64,000 nucleotides of DNA from Mycobacterium szulgai. Lineage in GTDB: Bacteria; Actinomycetota; Actinomycetes; Mycobacteriales; Mycobacteriaceae. The notes under the pieces are model-generated. The model was not told the origin of the DNA and made no database searches. It saw nothing but the letters and a program-made list of their open reading frames with translations. Made by a program: the position numbers and the translations under genes. Where the stretch lies: assembly GCF_002116635.1 (NCBI RefSeq), contig NZ_LQPW01000176.1, positions 1 to 64,000 of the forward strand, read 5' to 3'. This document shows positions 60,335-64,000 of the stretch, piece by piece (within the stretch, counting starts at the first letter, position 1; the number at the start of each line of letters is the position of its first letter).

Positions 60335-61348
60335 ATGGCGAAGAACACCCGGCGTAGGCGACGCCAACGGATCCTCGCCTGGGTGGCTGCCGGTTCCATG
60401 GCGTTGGTCGTGGCGCTGGTCATCGTGGCGGTGGTGATGATGTTGCGCCGCAACGAAGTCCCGCCCAGCGCGGTCCCGCCCGGCGTCTTGACGCCCGGCC
60501 CCACCACTTCTCACCCGCACAAGCCGCGCCCCGCCTTCCAGTCCGCGTCGTGCCCAGACGTGCAGTTGATCGCGGTTCCGGGAACCTGGGAATCGTCGCC
60601 CACCGATAACCCGCTCAAACCGGTGGAATTTCCAAGGGCATTGCTGCTCAACGTGACCGGGCCGATTTCCCAGCGGTTCCCCGCATCGCGAGTGCAGACG
60701 TACACGGTTCCCTACACCGCGCAGTTCCACAATCCGCTCAGCGCCGACAACCAGATGTCGTACAACGACAGCCGCGCCGAAGGTACCCGCGCAATGGTCC
60801 AGGCCATGACGGACATGAACAACAAATGCCCGTTGACGAGCTACGTGATCGTCGGTTTCTCGCAGGGCGCGGTGATCGCCGGTGATGTCGCCAGCGACAT
60901 CGGCAACGGCCGTGGACCCGTTGATGACGATCTGGTGCTCGGTGTGACATTGATCGCCGACGGCCGCCGCCAGATCGATGTGGGCAACGACGTCCCGCCC
61001 AGCCCGGCGGGTGAGGGTGCCGAGATCACGCTGCACGAGGTGCCGGTGCTGGCCGGGCTCGGCTTGACCATGACCGGGCCGCGGCCGGGTGGTTTCGGCG
61101 CCCTGGATGGCAAGACCGACGAGATCTGCGCGGAGGGCGACTTGATCTGCGCCGCCCCGAAAGAGGCGTTCAGCCCGGCTAATCTGCCGACCACGCTGAA
61201 CACCCTGGCCGGTGGTGCCGGCCAGCCGATCCACGCGATGTACGGCACACCGGATTTCTGGAACTCCGACGGCCAGCCGGCGACTGTTTGGACGCTGAAC
61301 TGGGCGCACGGGCTGATCGAAAACGCGCCCCATCCTAAACATGGGTAG
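60335..61348 (+). CDS. Cutinase-like phospholipase/thioesterase Culp6
   Basis: The 337-residue protein has a signal anchor (residues 14-37), a proline-rich spacer and a cutinase-like hydrolase domain with the nucleophile Ser176 in GFSQG. The end carries HGLIENAPHPKHG after a GTPDFW segment. Rv3802c, its counterpart, is an essential wall lipase with phospholipase A and thioesterase activity, placed beside the mycolate genes. ATG at 60335 follows GCAGGAGA by a short gap. Confidence 0.93.
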   Translation: MAKNTRRRRRQRILAWVAAGSMALVVALVIVAVVMMLRRNEVPPSAVPPGVLTPGPTTSHPHKPRPAFQSASCPDVQLIAVPGTWESSPTDNPLKPVEFPRALLLNVTGPISQRFPASRVQTYTVPYTAQFHNPLSADNQMSYNDSRAEGTRAMVQAMTDMNNKCPLTSYVIVGFSQGAVIAGDVASDIGNGRGPVDDDLVLGVTLIADGRRQIDVGNDVPPSPAGEGAEITLHEVPVLAGLGLTMTGPRPGGFGALDGKTDEICAEGDLICAAPKEAFSPANLPTTLNTLAGGAGQPIHAMYGTPDFWNSDGQPATVWTLNWAHGLIENAPHPKHG

Positions 61349-61604
61349 ACCCACCGTTTAGTGCTGCCTTAGAAAGCGCGATCAGCGGTACCTTGTGATT
61401 TGGTCTGCCGCGCACTGGCCCTTAACATTAAGAGAAACTTAAGAGCATGCGGTTGATCCGACCGGGTCGAAGCATGTCGAGAAGCGGACACAGACGAGCG
61501 CATGGACGCGTCGGTCGGTGCCGGTTCGTGCGTAGATCGAACGTTTGGCTTAGCCGGCACGACGTGTGTGCCGACAACGAAGTGTCGTAACAGGAGAGGT
61601 CGGA
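61349..61604. other. Promoter region of fadD32-pks13
   Basis: This 256-base gap precedes the mycolate operon. An AT-rich patch at 61421-61444 contains CTTAACATTAAG and ACTTAAG, short mirrored TTAA units that could be regulator or sigma-factor sites. AGGAGAGG at 61592-61599 is the fadD32 ribosome site. Confidence 0.5.
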
Positions 61605-63494
61605 ATGGCGTATCACAACCCGTTCATCTTGAACGGAAAGATCAGGTTCCCGGATAACACCAACCTGGTCCGACACGTCGAAAAGTGGGCGAAGGTTCGC
61701 GGCAACCAGCTGGCCTACCGCTTCCTGGACTACTCCACCGAACGCGACGGTGTCGAACGCGACATCATGTGGTCGGAGTTCTCGGCGCGCAACCGCGCCG
61801 TCGGCGCCCGTTTGCAGCAGGTCACCCAGCCCGGTGACCGCATCGCCATCCTGTGCCCGCAGAATTTGGACTACCTTGTCTCGTTCTTCGGCGCGCTGTA
61901 CTCCGGCCGGATCGCGGTGCCGCTGTTCGACCCCGCCGAGCCGGGTCACGTCGGTCGCCTGCACGCGGTGCTCGACGACTGCACCCCGTCGACCATCCTG
62001 ACCACCACCGACTCCGCCGAAGGCGTCCGCAAGTTCATTCGCGCCCGGTCGGCCAAAGAACGGCCCCGCGTCATCGCCGTCGACGCGGTGCCCACCGAGG
62101 TCGCTTCCACCTGGGAGCAGCCCGAAGCCGACGAGACCACCACGGCTTACCTGCAGTACACCTCCGGCTCCACCCGAGTGCCGTCCGGCGTCCAGATCAC
62201 GCACCTCAACCTGCCCACCAACGTGGTGCAGGTGCTCAATGCCCTGGAAGGGCAGGAAGGCGACCGCGGGGTCAGCTGGCTGCCGTTCTTCCACGACATG
62301 GGCCTGATTACCGCGCTGTGCGCCCCGGTGGTCGGGGGCAGCTTCACCTTCATGACCCCGGCGGCGTTCGTGCGTCGGCCGGGCCGCTGGATCCGCGAAC
62401 TCGCGCGCAAGCCGGGGGAGACCGGCGGCACGTTCTCGGCAGCGCCGAACTTCGCGTTCGAACACGCGGCGGTGCGCGGCCTGCCCCGCGACGACGAGCC
62501 CGAACTGGACCTCAGCAACGTCAAGGGGATCCTCAACGGCAGCGAGCCGGTATCGCCGGCGTCGATGCGCAAGTTCTTCAAGGCCTTCGAGCCGTACGGC
62601 TTCCCGGAGACCGCGGTCAAGCCGTCCTACGGCTTGGCCGAGGCGACGCTGTTCGTCTCGACCACGCCGATGGACGAGAAGCCGACGGTCATCCACGTCG
62701 ACCGCGACGAGCTGAACAAGCAGCGCTTCGTCGAGGTCGCCCCCGATGCGCCGAACGCGGTCGCGCAGGTTTCGGCGGGCAAAGTGGGCGTCGACGAGTG
62801 GGCGGCCATCGTCGACGTCGACACGGCCAGCGAGCTGCCCGACGGTCAGATCGGCGAGATCTGGCTGCACGGCAAAAACCTCGGCATCGGCTACTGGGGC
62901 AAGGACGAAGAGACCACCGAAACGTTTAAGAACATTCTCAAGTCGCGGGTTCCCGAATCGCACGCCGAGGGAGCCGCCGACGACGCGCTGTGGGTGCGCA
63001 CCGGCGACTACGGCACCTACTTCAACGGACACCTCTATATCGCGGGCCGGATCAAGGACCTGGTCATCATCGACGGCCGCAACCACTACCCGCAGGACCT
63101 CGAGTACACCGCGCAGGAGTCGAACAAGGCCTTGCGGGTGGGCTACGTGGCCGCCTTCTCGGTTCCGGCCAACCAGCTGCCCCAGAAAGTGTTCGACGAC
63201 CCGCACGCCGGGCTGAAGTTCGACGCCGAGGACACCTCCGAGCAGTTGGTGATCGTCGCCGAGCGCGCCGCCGGTGCGCACAAGCTGGACTACCAGCCCA
63301 TCGCCGACGACATCCGGGCGGCCATCGCCGTCGGGCACGGAGTGACCGTGCGTGATCTGCTGCTGGTCTCGGCCGGCACGATTCCCCGTACCTCGAGCGG
63401 CAAGATCGGGCGCCGCGCCTGCCGGACGGCCTACCTCGACGGCAGCCTGCGCAGCGGCGTCGGTTCCCCGACGGTCTTCGCCACCGAATCCTGA
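61605..63494 (+). CDS. fadD32: Long-chain fatty-acyl-AMP ligase FadD32
   Basis: The 629-residue enzyme activates the meromycolic chain as an acyl-adenylate and loads it on Pks13. The P-loop-like YTSGSTRVPSG, the adenylation motif LNGSEPVSP, YGLAEATLFVS, WVRTGDYGTYFNGHLYIAGRIKDLVIIDGRNHYPQDLE and the end SAGTIPRTSSGKIGRRAC are all present. The FAAL-specific insertion between the two lobes is in place. The ATG at 61605 has AGGAGAGG upstream; M. tuberculosis annotation (Rv3801c) uses a start a few codons earlier, lying in the ribosome site here. pks13 follows after 11 bases. Confidence 0.97.
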   Translation: MAYHNPFILNGKIRFPDNTNLVRHVEKWAKVRGNQLAYRFLDYSTERDGVERDIMWSEFSARNRAVGARLQQVTQPGDRIAILCPQNLDYLVSFFGALYSGRIAVPLFDPAEPGHVGRLHAVLDDCTPSTILTTTDSAEGVRKFIRARSAKERPRVIAVDAVPTEVASTWEQPEADETTTAYLQYTSGSTRVPSGVQITHLNLPTNVVQVLNALEGQEGDRGVSWLPFFHDMGLITALCAPVVGGSFTFMTPAAFVRRPGRWIRELARKPGETGGTFSAAPNFAFEHAAVRGLPRDDEPELDLSNVKGILNGSEPVSPASMRKFFKAFEPYGFPETAVKPSYGLAEATLFVSTTPMDEKPTVIHVDRDELNKQRFVEVAPDAPNAVAQVSAGKVGVDEWAAIVDVDTASELPDGQIGEIWLHGKNLGIGYWGKDEETTETFKNILKSRVPESHAEGAADDALWVRTGDYGTYFNGHLYIAGRIKDLVIIDGRNHYPQDLEYTAQESNKALRVGYVAAFSVPANQLPQKVFDDPHAGLKFDAEDTSEQLVIVAERAAGAHKLDYQPIADDIRAAIAVGHGVTVRDLLLVSAGTIPRTSSGKIGRRACRTAYLDGSLRSGVGSPTVFATES

Positions 63495-63505
63495 GTTAGG
63501 CACCT

Positions 63506-64000
63506 ATGACTGAGATGGACGAATCGCAGGAGAAGCACCCGGCCAGCCAAACGGACATGACCGTTCCCGAGATGCGCCGGTGGCTGCGCGAATGGGTGGG
63601 CAGGGCGGTCGGAAAATCACCCGACGAGATCGACGAGTCGGTGCCGATGGTGGAGCTGGGCCTGGCCTCGCGTGATGCGGTGGCGATGGCCGCCGACATC
63701 GAAGACATGACCGGTGTGACGCTGTCGGTGGCCGTGGCGTTCCAGCATCCGACCATCGAGTCGCTGGCAACGCGGATCATCGAAGGCGAGCCCGAAACCG
63801 CCGATGACGGCATCGACGTCGTCGACTGGTCGCGGCCCGGTCCCGCCGAGCGGGTCGACATCGCGATCGTGGGTCTGTCCACCCGGTTGCCCGGGGACAT
63901 GAACAGTCCCGAGGAGACCTGGCAGGCGCTGCTGGAAGGCCGCGACGCGATCACCGATCTGCCCGAGGGCCGCTGGTCGGAATTCCTCGAAGAGCCGCGG
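63506..64000 (+). CDS. pks13: Polyketide synthase Pks13, N-terminal part (partial)
   Basis: The first 165 codons are visible. They comprise the N-terminal acyl carrier domain with the phosphopantetheine Ser55 (ELGLASRDAV), which accepts the meromycolyl chain from FadD32, and the first strands of the ketosynthase (ERVDIAIVGLSTRLPGDM). Pks13 (Rv3800c) performs the final condensation of mycolic acids. The M. tuberculosis sequence reads LSS where this has LAS. The gene runs off the window; the start lies 11 bases after fadD32. Confidence 0.96.
   Translation, partial: MTEMDESQEKHPASQTDMTVPEMRRWLREWVGRAVGKSPDEIDESVPMVELGLASRDAVAMAADIEDMTGVTLSVAVAFQHPTIESLATRIIEGEPETADDGIDVVDWSRPGPAERVDIAIVGLSTRLPGDMNSPEETWQALLEGRDAITDLPEGRWSEFLEEPR

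Noticed and set aside
1..64000. tRNA, rRNA, insertion sequences or prophage
   Set aside because: No cloverleaf, ribosomal RNA sequence, transposase or integrase was recognised on either strand.

Overview
The window is a high-GC stretch of a non-tuberculous Mycobacterium chromosome. Gene content and order follow the Mycobacterium tuberculosis segment from Rv3860/gltB (Rv3859c) to pks13 (Rv3800c), in inverted orientation. PE and PE_PGRS genes, espR, the ethA/ethR pair, the galactan/arabinan operon and the antigen 85 to pks13 cluster support this. Gene names come from recognising sequences and order from memory; no database search was run.

Layout. 1-7160: start of a proline-rich EspI-like gene, then gltBD (glutamate synthase) and a 46-codon gene. 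7185-10718: a flavin-dependent oxidoreductase, a membrane protein, a PHP/HhH protein and a third DinB-type polymerase that the M. tuberculosis segment lacks. 10752-16326: ethR and ethA, normally adjacent and divergent, are separated here by a 3.2-kb PE_PGRS gene. 16334-21800: rraA, hns-like, two small membrane/coiled genes, espR, a UPF0016 transporter behind a manganese-type riboswitch, Rv3847 and sodA. 22000-22105 holds a cluster of DnaA-box sequences. 22307-31919: glpQ1, ferritin bfrB and Rv3839 with IdeR-type sites, an LCP protein, pheA and serS. 32010-38892: AraC and TetR regulators with a phytoene-desaturase-like oxidoreductase, then the Rieske protein Rv3818. The whole M. tuberculosis sulfolipid block (Rv3820c-Rv3828c) is absent, and a hairpin element sits at the junction.

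38965-50045: three tandem PlsC acyltransferases and a HAD phosphatase, then the most unusual part. On one side of the PE gene (Rv3812-like) is a coupled YgiB / YgiC (glutathionylspermidine-synthase-like ATP-grasp) / DUF350 operon. On its other side is a single protein fusing an ornithine-decarboxylase-like domain to a spermidine-synthase-like domain. Together they look like a polyamine synthesis and conjugation locus in a genus that uses mycothiol, not glutathione.

50046-64000: core envelope genes. erp is followed by the overlapping operon glf-glfT2-Rv3807c-ubiA-aftB (galactan, decaprenyl-phospho-arabinose, arabinan capping), then fbpA and fbpD, the cutinase-like Culp6, fadD32 and the start of pks13 (mycolic acid condensation and transfer). 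No tRNA, rRNA, insertion sequence, prophage or CRISPR array was seen.
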